A stretch of 64,000 nt of DNA from JAJRTE01 sp964418585 (GTDB lineage: Bacteria > Myxococcota_A > UBA796 > JAJRTE01). The DNA lies in contig CAYQMG010000203.1 of NCBI GenBank assembly GCA_964418585.1, positions 1 to 64,000 on the forward strand, read 5' to 3'. The notes under the pieces were generated by a model. That model was given only the letters and a program-made list of their open reading frames with translations. It was not told the DNA's origin and did not search any database. This document shows positions 41,429-50,117 of the stretch, one piece after another; positions within the stretch are counted from its first letter, which is position 1; every line of letters begins with the position of its first letter. The translations under genes and the position numbers were made by a program.

Positions 41429-41587
41429 CTATCGACGCTTCCTGGAAGGGCGCGGCCGGGAAGGGGACGGAACCCGAACCGGAACGGGAACAGGAATCGT
41501 GAGCCATTCCTTCAGCTTCTCGATGAAGTCCGATATCCAGGAATAGAGCGCCGCACCGGCGACTCGCAGCACCACAGCCCGTCTCAT
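41429..41587 (-). CDS. possible small basic protein
   Basis: 52 codons starting at 41587 with a GGATGAGA site upstream. It encodes a short amphipathic/hydrophobic N-terminus (VLRVAGAALYSWISDFIEKL) and a Pro/Arg/Val-rich tail. It fits between the cytochrome and glycosyltransferase genes, ending 13 bp before the latter. No family was recognised and the tail derives from short imperfect repeats, so it may be spurious. Confidence 0.3.
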   Translation of the reverse strand: MRRAVVLRVAGAALYSWISDFIEKLKEWLTIPVPVPVRVPSPSRPRPSRKRR

Positions 41588-41657
41588 CTCAGTCTCATCC
41601 GTGACCGTTGCAACGAGGGAACTCTCACTCTCAATATGCCGCACCACCGGCCCGAAG

Positions 41658-43121
41658 TCAATCCGTGCGACCGTGCTGCCGGACCACCTGGCGCAGAGCC
41701 TGTGCCGCGTCGAAATCCGGGTCGTTCTCTGCGTCGTGGCACGCCTCGCACCGTGGTTCGAGCACGCATTCCAGGGCCTTGCCCTTGAGCACAAGGATGT
41801 TGTCCTTGCCGCCGCCGGCGGCCACATGAGCCGCACCGGGGCCGTGGCACGCCTCGCACTGAACCCCGGGCATGGGACCGGGTCGGTCCAGCCCGGTCCC
41901 CGCTTGCCTCGAGGTGGCATGGCATCGAACACATGCCGGGTCCTCGGTATTCCCTTTCTTCTCCAGGCTCTCCATCGCTGCCGCATGCTTCGACCGCTTC
42001 CACCCATCGAACGCCTCTGCGTGACAAGGTCGACACGAATCGGCTCCGGCCGACGCCTCGCCCACCCGGGGCACCATCGGGGGCGGTTCCTTCCCTTCGA
42101 ACAACCGGGTCCTCCGCGCAGTCCAGAGGTCACGAGGCACCTGTCGATCACGCTGATGAGCCACGAACGAGAGGGCACGAGTCGGCTCGAACGCAATGCT
42201 GTGGGCGGTGTCGTGGCACCCGGTACACGTTTCCAGGATACGGGCACGGCGGGCCGAGGATTCCGTATTCGGCTCGGACGGGGCACTGCTGCCTGTGTGA
42301 CCGCCTGCTCGACCGTGACAGGCCTCACATCCAACGTCCGCCATCCACGAGGTGGTCGCGAACGTCTCGAATCCACCGGGCTCCGACACCCCGGTGACGT
42401 GGCACCGCAGACAATCGCTTTTGGTATCCGCCTCGGCCTTGACCAAGGCATAGAAGGAGGCGGCGTGGTGTGTCAGGCTCCAACTCAGGTAGGCCTCTCG
42501 ATGGCAGGTGGCGCACACCTGGGCGCCGTGGTAGCGATTTGGGTCCAGCACGGTCAAGGCGTCCTCTCCGAGGAACTGTCGAATGGCGATCTCCAGCACG
42601 GTTGCCATGTCCGGGGTAAAGGAAACGTGGGTGATGGGAGGGGTGGGCGAGCCGTCGGTGAGGAGATAGGCGGGGGTGCCCTTCAGCCCATTCCGCCGCC
42701 CAAAAATGGACCCGGAATCCTGCACGAGCAGGAATGGAAGTCCATACTCGGCCTTGAATGCCTTGAGATCCGAAAGCCTCCCCCGTCCCGGGGAGACGCC
42801 GAGGAATTGCAGCCGGTCTCCGTACTTCTTCGCCAACTGCGCCACGGTCGGCGCAGCGTCCTTGCAGTGAGGGCACGAGGGAAGGAAGTAGAAAAGGAAG
42901 GTTTTCTTCCCCCCAATCAGGTCCGACAGGGTCTTGATGTCCATGTCCGGAGTCATCACCGCCACGTCGCCGTAGAAAGGCGGACGTGACGCCGGGTCCT
43001 CCGGATACAGGCCCGCGAGAAGCAATGCCACAACCCCCAGCCCGATCGTGCGCCCCACGCGCAGCGCCCACAAGGCCCGCGTCGAGGCGTGGGCGTTCCC
43101 CAGGCGTACTCCAGCCATCAT
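41658..43121 (-). CDS. thioredoxin-like domain fused to an octaheme c-type cytochrome
   Basis: 487 residues. An N-terminal signal/anchor (IGLGVVALLLAGLYP) is followed by a TlpA/peroxiredoxin-type thioredoxin fold, about residues 50-190, with redox motif SCPHCKDAAPTV and cis-Pro in KGTPAYLL. Residues about 200-487 carry eight CxxCH heme sites (CATCH, CLRCH, CEACH, CTGCH, CRPCH, CVRCH, CEACH, CEACH), resembling cytochrome c554-type multihemes. It would be periplasmic or outside-facing. The redox partner is unknown and no terminal reductase gene lies beside it. Start: ATG at 43121 or 43118 after GGGGAG. Confidence 0.88.
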   Translation of the reverse strand: MMAGVRLGNAHASTRALWALRVGRTIGLGVVALLLAGLYPEDPASRPPFYGDVAVMTPDMDIKTLSDLIGGKKTFLFYFLPSCPHCKDAAPTVAQLAKKYGDRLQFLGVSPGRGRLSDLKAFKAEYGLPFLLVQDSGSIFGRRNGLKGTPAYLLTDGSPTPPITHVSFTPDMATVLEIAIRQFLGEDALTVLDPNRYHGAQVCATCHREAYLSWSLTHHAASFYALVKAEADTKSDCLRCHVTGVSEPGGFETFATTSWMADVGCEACHGRAGGHTGSSAPSEPNTESSARRARILETCTGCHDTAHSIAFEPTRALSFVAHQRDRQVPRDLWTARRTRLFEGKEPPPMVPRVGEASAGADSCRPCHAEAFDGWKRSKHAAAMESLEKKGNTEDPACVRCHATSRQAGTGLDRPGPMPGVQCEACHGPGAAHVAAGGGKDNILVLKGKALECVLEPRCEACHDAENDPDFDAAQALRQVVRQHGRTD

Positions 43122-43205
43122 GTATCACTCCCCACCGGCTCGAGACCCGCGCAGTCCAGGAGCGAGACGGCCCCCCCGTGCCACGCATCCTCGCCGCGAT
43201 CTGTT

Positions 43206-44093
43206 TCAGAATCCGCGGAACAACCGGTGCAACGCCTTGACGATAAGATCGATGATCCCCACGGTCATCGCGGGGTGGCCCTTGCCGAGCCCCGCCTCGT
43301 GGGCAGGCGCCTGGTACCAACTCGGTGGACGCATCGCCGCCTTTTGCCGGGCCACCTCCTCCTTGAGCGCCTCGAGTTCCTTTTTTTGCGCCAGCTCGAG
43401 TCCACCGCTGGCCACGAAATCGAGCACCCGGGCGAGTTCCCCACGGTCACACCAGACGCCGTGGTCCTTGCAGGTGTCGATGATGATTCCGGACCGCTTC
43501 CCAAAATTCTTCCGGTGCATCAGCGTCCCGCAGTCAGGACACTTCAGGTAGGCTACAGGGAAATTGAGACTCGAGCCCTCCCGGGAGACCGACCCGTCCA
43601 TGCCGAGTGCGCGAAGTGCGGTCTGGCGCTTCGCGTCGGAAAGCACGCTGTCGAACGCCCCCATGTCGAGCCACACCCCGCCGCATTCCGGGCACTGGTC
43701 CGCCAGGGTATCGCCGGCGATGCGGGCCACCAGGTTGACCTCCTTCTTTTCCACACCACAACGCGGACACTGTCGAGGAGAGATGGCGGCATCCTCGGCG
43801 GAATAGGCGGGACGTGAGACCTCGGCGCCACAGTTCGGGCAGTGCTTCGTGCCGATGAACAACAGGTCGAAGCAGCGCGGACAGGGCAAGACTGCAAGGT
43901 GGGCATTGCAGAATGCACACCGGATATCGTCCGGAGAGCAGGCCGCCCCGCACTGGGGACAACTCAGGCTCCCGGCAGAAGCAGGATGCTCTGGAATCCG
44001 GATGACCGCTCCGCACCGGCAGTGAACGTCCTGGCCGGGCTCATGGGAGGTGAGGTTGTAACGAGAGTGGCAGGTGGCACATTCGACGATCAT
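43206..44093 (-). CDS. multi-zinc-ribbon protein (TFIIB-type zinc ribbon)
   Basis: 295 residues from the ATG at 44093 (GGAGCTGAGAGC upstream). The N-terminus has an MJ0042/zinc-ribbon-like CATCHSRYNL plus CRC. Four to five more CxxC pairs follow (CPQC, CAFC, CPRC, CPNC, CPRC), then two zf-TFIIB repeats with the pattern CPECGGVWLDMGAFD and CKDHGVWCDRGELARV. The C-terminus has a charged coiled-coil-like helix (LELAQKKELEALKEEVARQK) and a short hydrophobic end. The molecular function is unknown. It is divergent from the Mrp operon. Confidence 0.75.
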   Translation of the reverse strand: MIVECATCHSRYNLTSHEPGQDVHCRCGAVIRIPEHPASAGSLSCPQCGAACSPDDIRCAFCNAHLAVLPCPRCFDLLFIGTKHCPNCGAEVSRPAYSAEDAAISPRQCPRCGVEKKEVNLVARIAGDTLADQCPECGGVWLDMGAFDSVLSDAKRQTALRALGMDGSVSREGSSLNFPVAYLKCPDCGTLMHRKNFGKRSGIIIDTCKDHGVWCDRGELARVLDFVASGGLELAQKKELEALKEEVARQKAAMRPPSWYQAPAHEAGLGKGHPAMTVGIIDLIVKALHRLFRGF

Positions 44094-44281
44094 GCTCTCA
44101 GCTCCGAGTCGCGCAGGCAGCCCCCTCCCTCGCTGTTGTGTACCGCGCCGGGAACGAGATGTCAAACCGAACCTCATTCTTCCGGGACCCGGCCTGGATC
44201 CGCCCCCTCCGCAAACGACCGGAGAGAACCTGAGCGTGGCACCTCATTACGACGAAAATAATCGGCACCCGGACAGAACGA

Positions 44282-44290
44282 TGATATACT
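44282..44290 (+). promoter_or_regulatory. extended -10 promoter of the Mrp-like operon
   Basis: TGATATACT, an extended -10 element with TG one base before TATACT; no good -35. It lies about 55 bp before the first gene. Confidence 0.5.
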
Positions 44291-44343
44291 GCTTGCCCTT
44301 CGCTGGATGAGGTCGGTGAGAGCACGGATGAACGGGAGGAAAC

Positions 44344-44829
44344 GTGACCCGTCTCGTGACGTTCATCATGATGTTTGGGTTCTGGATCGCATTGTCCGGA
44401 TACTTCGACGCATTCCACATCGTCTCCGGAATCGTGTGTAGCCTGATTGTGACCTGGCTCTCGAGCGATCTGCTGGTGCCGGCGCACACGGATCTCAAGA
44501 CGGAGTTCCGGCGTGCAGGCCGGTTCCTGTTGTATCTTCCCTGGCTTCTGAAAGAGATTTTCACGGCGAACCTCTGGGTGGCGTACCGGGTGCTCCATCC
44601 GCGCATGCCCATTGATCCGAGGTTGCTGGAGATCAAGACGAACATTCGGACCGAGATTGGGATCGTCACGTTCGCGCACTCGGTGACCCTGACGCCTGGG
44701 ACGGTGACGATTGCTGCGAGCAAGGACGGGTCGTTTCTGATCCATGCGATATCGGAGCAAGCGGCGTCGACGCTGCTGGATGGAGAACTGGCGCGTCGCG
44801 TCAAGGCGATCGAGGGGGAAGATGTTTAG
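44344..44829 (+). CDS. mrpE: Na+/H+ antiporter subunit E (MrpE/MnhE)
   Basis: 161 residues from a GTG start with GGGAGGAAA upstream. Two N-terminal membrane helices (LVTFIMMFGFWIALSGYF, FHIVSGIVCSLIVTWL) and the family segments PWLLKEIFTANLWVAYRVLHP and HSVTLTPGTVTIAA are present. MrpE is needed for assembly and activity of Mrp-type multisubunit cation/proton antiporters. First gene of an 11-gene operon in which each gene touches or overlaps the next; overlaps mrpF by 8 bp. Confidence 0.9.
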   Translation: MTRLVTFIMMFGFWIALSGYFDAFHIVSGIVCSLIVTWLSSDLLVPAHTDLKTEFRRAGRFLLYLPWLLKEIFTANLWVAYRVLHPRMPIDPRLLEIKTNIRTEIGIVTFAHSVTLTPGTVTIAASKDGSFLIHAISEQAASTLLDGELARRVKAIEGEDV

Positions 44830-45076
44830 CGCGGCGGCAGTGGTGTTGATCTTGTCGGCCCTGGTGGTCCTGTATCGGGTGATCCGTGGTCCCCGGGTGT
44901 ACGATCGGTTGCTGGGGGTCAACATGATTGGAACCAACACCGTCGTGCTCCTGGCGTTGATTGGGTTCATCTACGAGCGTCCGCACTTTCTCGACCTGGC
45001 GCTGGTGTACGCGCTGATCAATTTCATCGCCACCATCGCGCTGCTCCGTTACCGGGAGACAGGGGGGGTGGACTGA
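44822..45076 (+). CDS. mrpF: antiporter subunit F (MrpF)
   Basis: 84 residues, three membrane helices. The family core GPRVYDRLLGVNMIGT and FLDLALVYALINFIATIALLRY is intact. Small inner-membrane subunit of the Mrp complex. It starts inside mrpE and ends on the first base of mrpG. Confidence 0.9.
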   Translation: MFSAAAVVLILSALVVLYRVIRGPRVYDRLLGVNMIGTNTVVLLALIGFIYERPHFLDLALVYALINFIATIALLRYRETGGVD

Positions 45077-45390
45077 TGGGATGGGTGGACATCGTCACGG
45101 GAATCCTGTTGGTTCTGGGCTGCTTTTTCGTGGTGGTGGCAGCCGTGGGTGTGGTCCGATTCCCGGACATCTACTCCCGGGTGCACCCTGCGGGCAAGGG
45201 AGACACGCTGGGGCAGGCGCTCATCTTGATCGGCCTGATGGTCTACGCGGGGTTCTCGTTCGTGACGCTCAAGCTGCTGCTGATCATCGGGTTCATTGCG
45301 GTGGCCAATCCCACGGCGACACACGCAATCGTGCGAGCTGCATACACCGCCGGGGTCAAGCACTGGGAAAAGGGGGAGAAGCGCAAATGA
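45076..45390 (+). CDS. mrpG: antiporter subunit G (MrpG)
   Basis: 104 residues. Three helices; the signature VGVVRFPDIYSRVHPAGKGDTLGQALI is typical of MrpG/MnhG. It shares one base with mrpF and overlaps the next gene by 4 bp (ATGA). Confidence 0.9.
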   Translation: MGWVDIVTGILLVLGCFFVVVAAVGVVRFPDIYSRVHPAGKGDTLGQALILIGLMVYAGFSFVTLKLLLIIGFIAVANPTATHAIVRAAYTAGVKHWEKGEKRK

Positions 45391-45914
45391 TCGATATCCT
45401 GCTGCTCACCCTGTTGGTGTTGTGTGCGCTTGCCGCCGTGGAAATGCGCGACCTGCTCAGCGCCGGTCTGGTGCTCTCCGGGTACAGCCTTTTGATGGCC
45501 GTGGTGTGGACGCGTTTGAATGCGGTGGACGTTGCCTTCACGGAAGCATCGGTCGGGGCCGGGATTACCACAGTGCTGCTCATCGCGGCGTTGAGTCGGA
45601 CCGATCGAGGGGAAGCCCTGGTATCGCGTACACGACGGGAAATCCCCAGCCTGATCTTGATCCTCCTGACCGGAGCAGTCCTGGTCTACGGGACCCTGGA
45701 CATGCCGGACTTCCGGGACCCAGGGGCCCCGGCCCACCACCACGTGGCGCCTCGATACATCGAGGGCTCTGCACACGAGGTCGGTGTCGTCAACATGGTG
45801 ACCGCCATCCTGGCCGCTTACCGTGGCTACGACACCCTGGGGGAAACCACCGTGATCTTCACTGCCGGGATGAGTGTGATCCTTCTCCTCAGGCGGAGGA
45901 AGCAACGTGGGTGA
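45387..45914 (+). CDS. MrpA-C/MbhE-like subunit (DUF4040-type)
   Basis: 175 residues. The first half matches the domain found at the C-terminal part of large MrpA proteins and as separate subunits in Mbh hydrogenases (LLSAGLVLSGYSLLMAVVW, VDVAFTEASVGAGITTVLLIAALS). The second half (HHHVAPRYIEGSAHEVGVVNMVTAILAAYRGYDTLGET) is the MbhE-like segment. No full-length MrpA is present in the operon, so MrpA functions are split as in Mbh-type complexes. Confidence 0.85.
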   Translation: MIDILLLTLLVLCALAAVEMRDLLSAGLVLSGYSLLMAVVWTRLNAVDVAFTEASVGAGITTVLLIAALSRTDRGEALVSRTRREIPSLILILLTGAVLVYGTLDMPDFRDPGAPAHHHVAPRYIEGSAHEVGVVNMVTAILAAYRGYDTLGETTVIFTAGMSVILLLRRRKQRG

Positions 45915-46347
45915 GAACATCATCCGACGCACCATCACGCGGCTGATGGTGCCGTTTATTCAACTCTTCGCCCTGTACGTGATCGTGCATGGCGACTCGG
46001 GGCCTGGTGGAGGCTTCCAGGGTGGAGTGATCCTCGGAGCGAGTTTCATCCTGTACGCGATCGTGTTCGGTTCCGAGGCGGGGCGACGCCGGGTGCCGGC
46101 CCCGGTGACCGATGTGCTGTCAAGCGTCGGAGTGCTCATTTATGCCGGTATCGGTCTGCTGTGCCTCCTGCTCGGCAGCGCCTTTCTCGACTATCGAGCA
46201 CTCCCGTTCAAAGATCCGCACCTCGCGGGCCACTATGGAATCTTCGGTATCGAGATCGGGGTAGGGCTGACCGTGGCTGCCGTGATGGTCACCATCTTTT
46301 TCGAGACCGCGCATCGCGGGGAGGGGGGTGAGACGCGGGATGGATGA
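45907..46347 (+). CDS. mrpB: antiporter subunit B (MrpB/MnhB)
   Basis: 146 residues, GTG start, four helices. The family core LFALYVIVHGDSGPGGGFQGGVILGAS is intact. It overlaps the preceding and following genes by 8 bp each. Confidence 0.9.
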   Translation: MGENIIRRTITRLMVPFIQLFALYVIVHGDSGPGGGFQGGVILGASFILYAIVFGSEAGRRRVPAPVTDVLSSVGVLIYAGIGLLCLLLGSAFLDYRALPFKDPHLAGHYGIFGIEIGVGLTVAAVMVTIFFETAHRGEGGETRDG

Positions 46348-46714
46348 ACTGATTCTCGGCAAGTACAACTACTGGGTCTACGTGGCCCTCATGATGATCG
46401 GCTTCTACGCGGTCATCGCAAAACCGAATCTCATCAAGAAGATCATCGGGGTCAACATCTTTCAGACCGCGGTCTTCCTGTTCTACATCTCCATCGGCAA
46501 GGTGGAAGGGGGGACGGCCCCCATCGTCTGGGATCAGGCGGTCCACTATGACAACCCTATCCCACATGTCCTGATCCTCACCGCAATCGTCGTGTCGGTG
46601 AGCACGACCGCGGTCGCGTTCGCCCTCATCATCAAGATAAAGGAGCGGTTCGGAACCATCGAGGAAGATCAGATTCGGGACCTGCGCCGCACGCCGACGG
46701 GGGAGGAGACGTGA
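46340..46714 (+). CDS. mrpC: antiporter subunit C (MrpC, NuoK-like)
   Basis: 124 residues from the ATG at 46340 (GAGGGGGG upstream); a GTG at 46328 is an alternative. Three helices as in NuoK: YWVYVALMMIGFYAVIA, GVNIFQTAVFLFYISIG, and PIPHVLILTAIVVSVSTTAVA, the last holding the usual DP(L/I)-like turn as NPIPH. Overlaps mrpD by 4 bp. Confidence 0.9.
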   Translation: MDELILGKYNYWVYVALMMIGFYAVIAKPNLIKKIIGVNIFQTAVFLFYISIGKVEGGTAPIVWDQAVHYDNPIPHVLILTAIVVSVSTTAVAFALIIKIKERFGTIEEDQIRDLRRTPTGEET

Positions 46715-48213
46715 ACGAGCCTCAATTGACGCCACTCCCGTTGCTGTTGGTATTCATTCCGCTCGCGTCTGCGGTCATGACGCCGTTGCTGGCGCGTATC
46801 CACCGGTCATTGGCTGCTCTCACAGCTCAGGTAGTGACCGCGGTGAGCTTCGTTCTCGCGTGCGTACTCCTGGACCGGGTGGCCGAGGTGGGGCGCGTGG
46901 TCTACTGGTTGGGCAACTGGGAGCCTCCTTTTGGTATCGAGTACTCCGTGGACATGCTCAACGGGATCGTGCTGGTTCTGGTGTCCTTCATCGGAGTTGT
47001 GGTGTCCGTGTTTGCGCGGGAAAGCGTGGCGTCTGAGATCGATGAGGAGAAGCATCCATTTTTCTACGCGATGTTTCTGCTCCTGTTCACCGGTTCGATG
47101 GGGATCGTGGTCACCGGGGACATATTCAATCTTTATGTCTTTGTTGAGATCAGTTCGCTCTCCGGCTACACCCTCATCGCCATGGGGAGAAACCGGGAAG
47201 CCCTGACCGCGAGCTACAACTACCTGATTCTTGGGACGATTGGGGCCACCTTCATTCTGCTGGGCATCGGGCACCTCTACATGATGACCGGGACGCTCAA
47301 CATGGCGGACCTGGCGAAGTTGCTTCCCCCTCTCTACAAGTCGCGGGTCATCTTGACGGCGTTCGCCCTGTTCACGGTGGGTCTCAGCATCAAGCTCGCG
47401 TTGTTCCCTCTTCACGTGTGGATGCCCAACGCCTATACCCACGCGCCTTCGGCGGTGAGTTCGCTGCTGGCCGCGACCGGTACCAAGGTGGCCGCCTACG
47501 TGCTCCTGCGCGTCATGTTCACCGTGTTTCATCCCAACTTCGATCTGAATGTGATCCCGGTGACGCGGATTCTCCTGGTACTCGCGTCCATCGCCATCCT
47601 GGCCGGCTCGATGCTGGCCATTGCCCAAACCAACCTGAAACGGATGCTGGCCTACTCGAGCGTGGGGCAAATCGGCTACATCGTGCTGGGCGCCATGCTG
47701 GTCAACCGGACGGGGATGACGGGTGCGCTGGTCCATATTGTGAACCACGCACTGATGAAGGGCACATTGTTCCTGGCGGCCGGCGCCATCGTGTACAAGA
47801 CGGGGGTGGAGACCGTTGAGGGTCTGAAAGGGATGGGTCGCAAGATGCCGGTCACGATGGCCGCATTCACGGTGGCGGCGCTGTCGATGGTGGGCGTGCC
47901 GCTCACGGTCGGATTCGTGAGCAAGTGGTACCTTGCGCTGGGAGCCCTGGATGCCGGCATGTGGTACCTGCTGGTGGTCATCCTGGCGAGTTCCGGATTG
48001 AATGCCATCTACTTCTGGCGAGTGGTGGACTGGATATACTTTGCCCGTCCGAGCAAGGAACTGGAGTCGGTTCCTGCGGGCGAAGTGCCCTGGTCGATGC
48101 TCGTGCCCACGATTGTTACAGCGGGTCTGTGTATCTTGCTCGGAGTCCAGGCAGACCTTCCGGTTTCCCTGGCAGAGCAAGCTGCCGGGCTCCTGGTAGG
48201 AGGTGCGCACTGA
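46711..48213 (+). CDS. mrpD: antiporter subunit D (NuoM/NuoN-like), first copy
   Basis: 500 residues, about 14 membrane helices, GTG start. Proton-channel residues are intact: the helix-5 glutamate in FNLYVFVEISSLSGYT, the helix-7 lysine in GLSIKLALFPLHVWMP, and the helix-8 lysine in LAATGTKVAAYVLL. It should be a working ion-translocating module. The following gene starts on the last base of its stop codon. Confidence 0.92.
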   Translation: MNEPQLTPLPLLLVFIPLASAVMTPLLARIHRSLAALTAQVVTAVSFVLACVLLDRVAEVGRVVYWLGNWEPPFGIEYSVDMLNGIVLVLVSFIGVVVSVFARESVASEIDEEKHPFFYAMFLLLFTGSMGIVVTGDIFNLYVFVEISSLSGYTLIAMGRNREALTASYNYLILGTIGATFILLGIGHLYMMTGTLNMADLAKLLPPLYKSRVILTAFALFTVGLSIKLALFPLHVWMPNAYTHAPSAVSSLLAATGTKVAAYVLLRVMFTVFHPNFDLNVIPVTRILLVLASIAILAGSMLAIAQTNLKRMLAYSSVGQIGYIVLGAMLVNRTGMTGALVHIVNHALMKGTLFLAAGAIVYKTGVETVEGLKGMGRKMPVTMAAFTVAALSMVGVPLTVGFVSKWYLALGALDAGMWYLLVVILASSGLNAIYFWRVVDWIYFARPSKELESVPAGEVPWSMLVPTIVTAGLCILLGVQADLPVSLAEQAAGLLVGGAH

Positions 48214-49706
48214 TGGACATCACCTCCACCACACCTGTTCTGGCCATCGGAGTTTCTCTTGTTGCAGCCATCTTGATTCCGCTGTCCAGGCGGCGTCCCA
48301 ACTTGCGGGAGACATGGACCATCCTGGCAGCGGTGATCAAGTTCCTGCTGGTCGCCTCCATGGCGCCCGAGGTACTTCGGGGGAATACCCTTTCGTTTTC
48401 CCTGTGGACCATCGCTCCGGGGCTATCCATTGCGTTCCGGGTGGATGCGCTTGCAGAAGTATTCGGACTCACTGCGTCGTTCCTCTGGATTGTCACGTCG
48501 TTTTATTCGATTGGATACGTGCGGGCGGAGAACGAGCACGCACAGACGCGATATTTCACATTTTTCGCCGTGGCCCTGTCGGCCACGCTGGGAGCGGCAT
48601 TCTCTGCGAACATGCTCACCACGTTCGTGTTCTACGAGATTCTGACCCTTTCCACCTTCCCGTTGGTGGGGCACAAGCAGACGACCGAGGCGCTCCAGGG
48701 GGCGCGGAAGTACCTGACCTATCTGCTGGGGACTTCTCTCACCTTCCTCATGGCCGCTCTGGTGCTCACCTACCACGAGGCGGGGACGCTGGAGTTCGGC
48801 CCCGAGGGGGTTTTCGGGGGAAATGTCTCTCGAACCGTGGTCACAGTGGCCTTTGTTCTCTTCATCCTCGGTGTGGCCAAGGCGGCCATGATGCCTCTCC
48901 ACGGCTGGCTCCCTGCTGCCATGGTGGCACCGACACCGGTCAGCGCCTTGCTGCACGCGGTCGCGGTGGTCAAGACCGGTGTGTTCGTGGTGGTGCGCGT
49001 GGTCGTGCACCTGTTCGGCATCGAGGTTCTGTCCCAGGCGGGCCTGGGCACGCTTCTGGTCTGGTACGCATCGTTCACCATCATCGTTGCATCGCTCATC
49101 GCACTTCGGCAGGACAATCTCAAGCGGCGACTGGCCTATTCGACGGTGAGCCAGCTCTCGTACATCGTGCTGGGCGCTGCCCTGCTGACGCCGTCCGGGA
49201 TCACGGGAAGTGTGCTGCATATTGCGATTCACGCTTTTGGCAAGATCACCCTGTTTTTCGGAGCCGGTGCAATCTACGTGGCGACCCACAAGACGCTGGT
49301 GAGCGAACTGGACGGGATCGGGCGCCGAATGCCCTTCACCATGGGGGCGTTCACCCTGGCCACGCTGTCGATGATCGGTGTGCCTCCTCTCGCCGGGCTG
49401 GTCAGCAAGTGGTACCTCGTGCAAGGGGCCATCGAAGCGGACACATGGCCGGTGCTCCTGGTCCTGGGCACAAGTACGCTGCTGAATGCCGGATACTTCC
49501 TCCCGATCGTCTACCGCGCGTTTTTTGTGGCTCCGACGCGGTCGGCGGGAGGCCGGGAGGAGGCGGGAATCCATGAGGCCCCCGTGTTGATGGTGACCTC
49601 CCTGTGTGTCACCGCGACGGGAGTGGTGCTGCTGTTTTTCGCGCCCTCCATCTTCCTCGACCTGGCACGGTTGGTGGTCGGCGCATTGCCCGGAGGAGCC
49701 GGATGA
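48213..49706 (+). CDS. antiporter subunit D-like (NuoL/M/N family), second copy
   Basis: 497 residues, about 14 helices. Key residues are present: Glu in TTFVFYEILTLSTFPLVG, Lys in ILGVAKAAMMPLHGWLPAAM, and Lys in VVKTGVFVVVRVV. It differs clearly from the first copy and fits the MrpA-N/MbhH-like slot. The ATG shares the last base of the previous stop and the gene ends within the start of the small gene at 49703. Confidence 0.9.
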   Translation: MDITSTTPVLAIGVSLVAAILIPLSRRRPNLRETWTILAAVIKFLLVASMAPEVLRGNTLSFSLWTIAPGLSIAFRVDALAEVFGLTASFLWIVTSFYSIGYVRAENEHAQTRYFTFFAVALSATLGAAFSANMLTTFVFYEILTLSTFPLVGHKQTTEALQGARKYLTYLLGTSLTFLMAALVLTYHEAGTLEFGPEGVFGGNVSRTVVTVAFVLFILGVAKAAMMPLHGWLPAAMVAPTPVSALLHAVAVVKTGVFVVVRVVVHLFGIEVLSQAGLGTLLVWYASFTIIVASLIALRQDNLKRRLAYSTVSQLSYIVLGAALLTPSGITGSVLHIAIHAFGKITLFFGAGAIYVATHKTLVSELDGIGRRMPFTMGAFTLATLSMIGVPPLAGLVSKWYLVQGAIEADTWPVLLVLGTSTLLNAGYFLPIVYRAFFVAPTRSAGGREEAGIHEAPVLMVTSLCVTATGVVLLFFAPSIFLDLARLVVGALPGGAG

Positions 49707-49876
49707 GCGCTCGAGACAAGAACCAGGAAGCGCCTGTCGAACGGATGGAACTTCGGCACGAGGCAAAGCCCGGGTACAAGATGGTCTTCCTGATCGTCTT
49801 CACCATTGGGCTTCTGTACCTTTTCGCCGTCTTCGCTTTCGGTATCGGGGCAACCCAGGGAGGGTTCCATGGGTGA
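49703..49876 (+). CDS. small single-helix membrane protein of the Mrp-like operon
   Basis: 57 residues: a charged N-terminus, then one transmembrane helix (VFLIVFTIGLLYLFAVFAFGIG). Overlaps its neighbours by 4 and 8 bp, so it is surely translated with them. No family recognised. It may be an accessory subunit sitting between two large antiporter subunits. Confidence 0.7.
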   Translation: MSARDKNQEAPVERMELRHEAKPGYKMVFLIVFTIGLLYLFAVFAFGIGATQGGFHG

Positions 49877-50117
49877 AGAGAAACAGCACCTGTTCGACCG
49901 TCCGGAGAATGTGACGAGGCTGATCCGTGGACTCTACGTGGCGTGTGGATTGCTGCTGATCGCCGGCCTGGTGGTCCCTGCCCACGGACACTTCCCGTGG
50001 GAGCATGCGCCGGAATTCTTCGCCGCCTACGGGCTGGTGAGTTGCATTGTACTGGTACTTGCGGCCAAGCACATCCTGCGCCGCATCGTTCGCCGGGATG
50101 AGCACTATTATGACTAG
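49869..50117 (+). CDS. small two-helix membrane protein of the Mrp-like operon
   Basis: 82 residues with two hydrophobic helices (LYVACGLLLIAGLVVPAHG and YGLVSCIVLVLAAKHIL) and a charged C-terminus ending in a basic/acidic cluster. Overlaps both neighbours by 8 bp. No family recognised with certainty. Confidence 0.72.
   Translation: MGEEKQHLFDRPENVTRLIRGLYVACGLLLIAGLVVPAHGHFPWEHAPEFFAAYGLVSCIVLVLAAKHILRRIVRRDEHYYD

Noticed and set aside
46807..48210. 467-codon minus-strand frame across mrpD
   Set aside because: His/Gln/Arg-rich antisense shadow of a membrane-protein gene.
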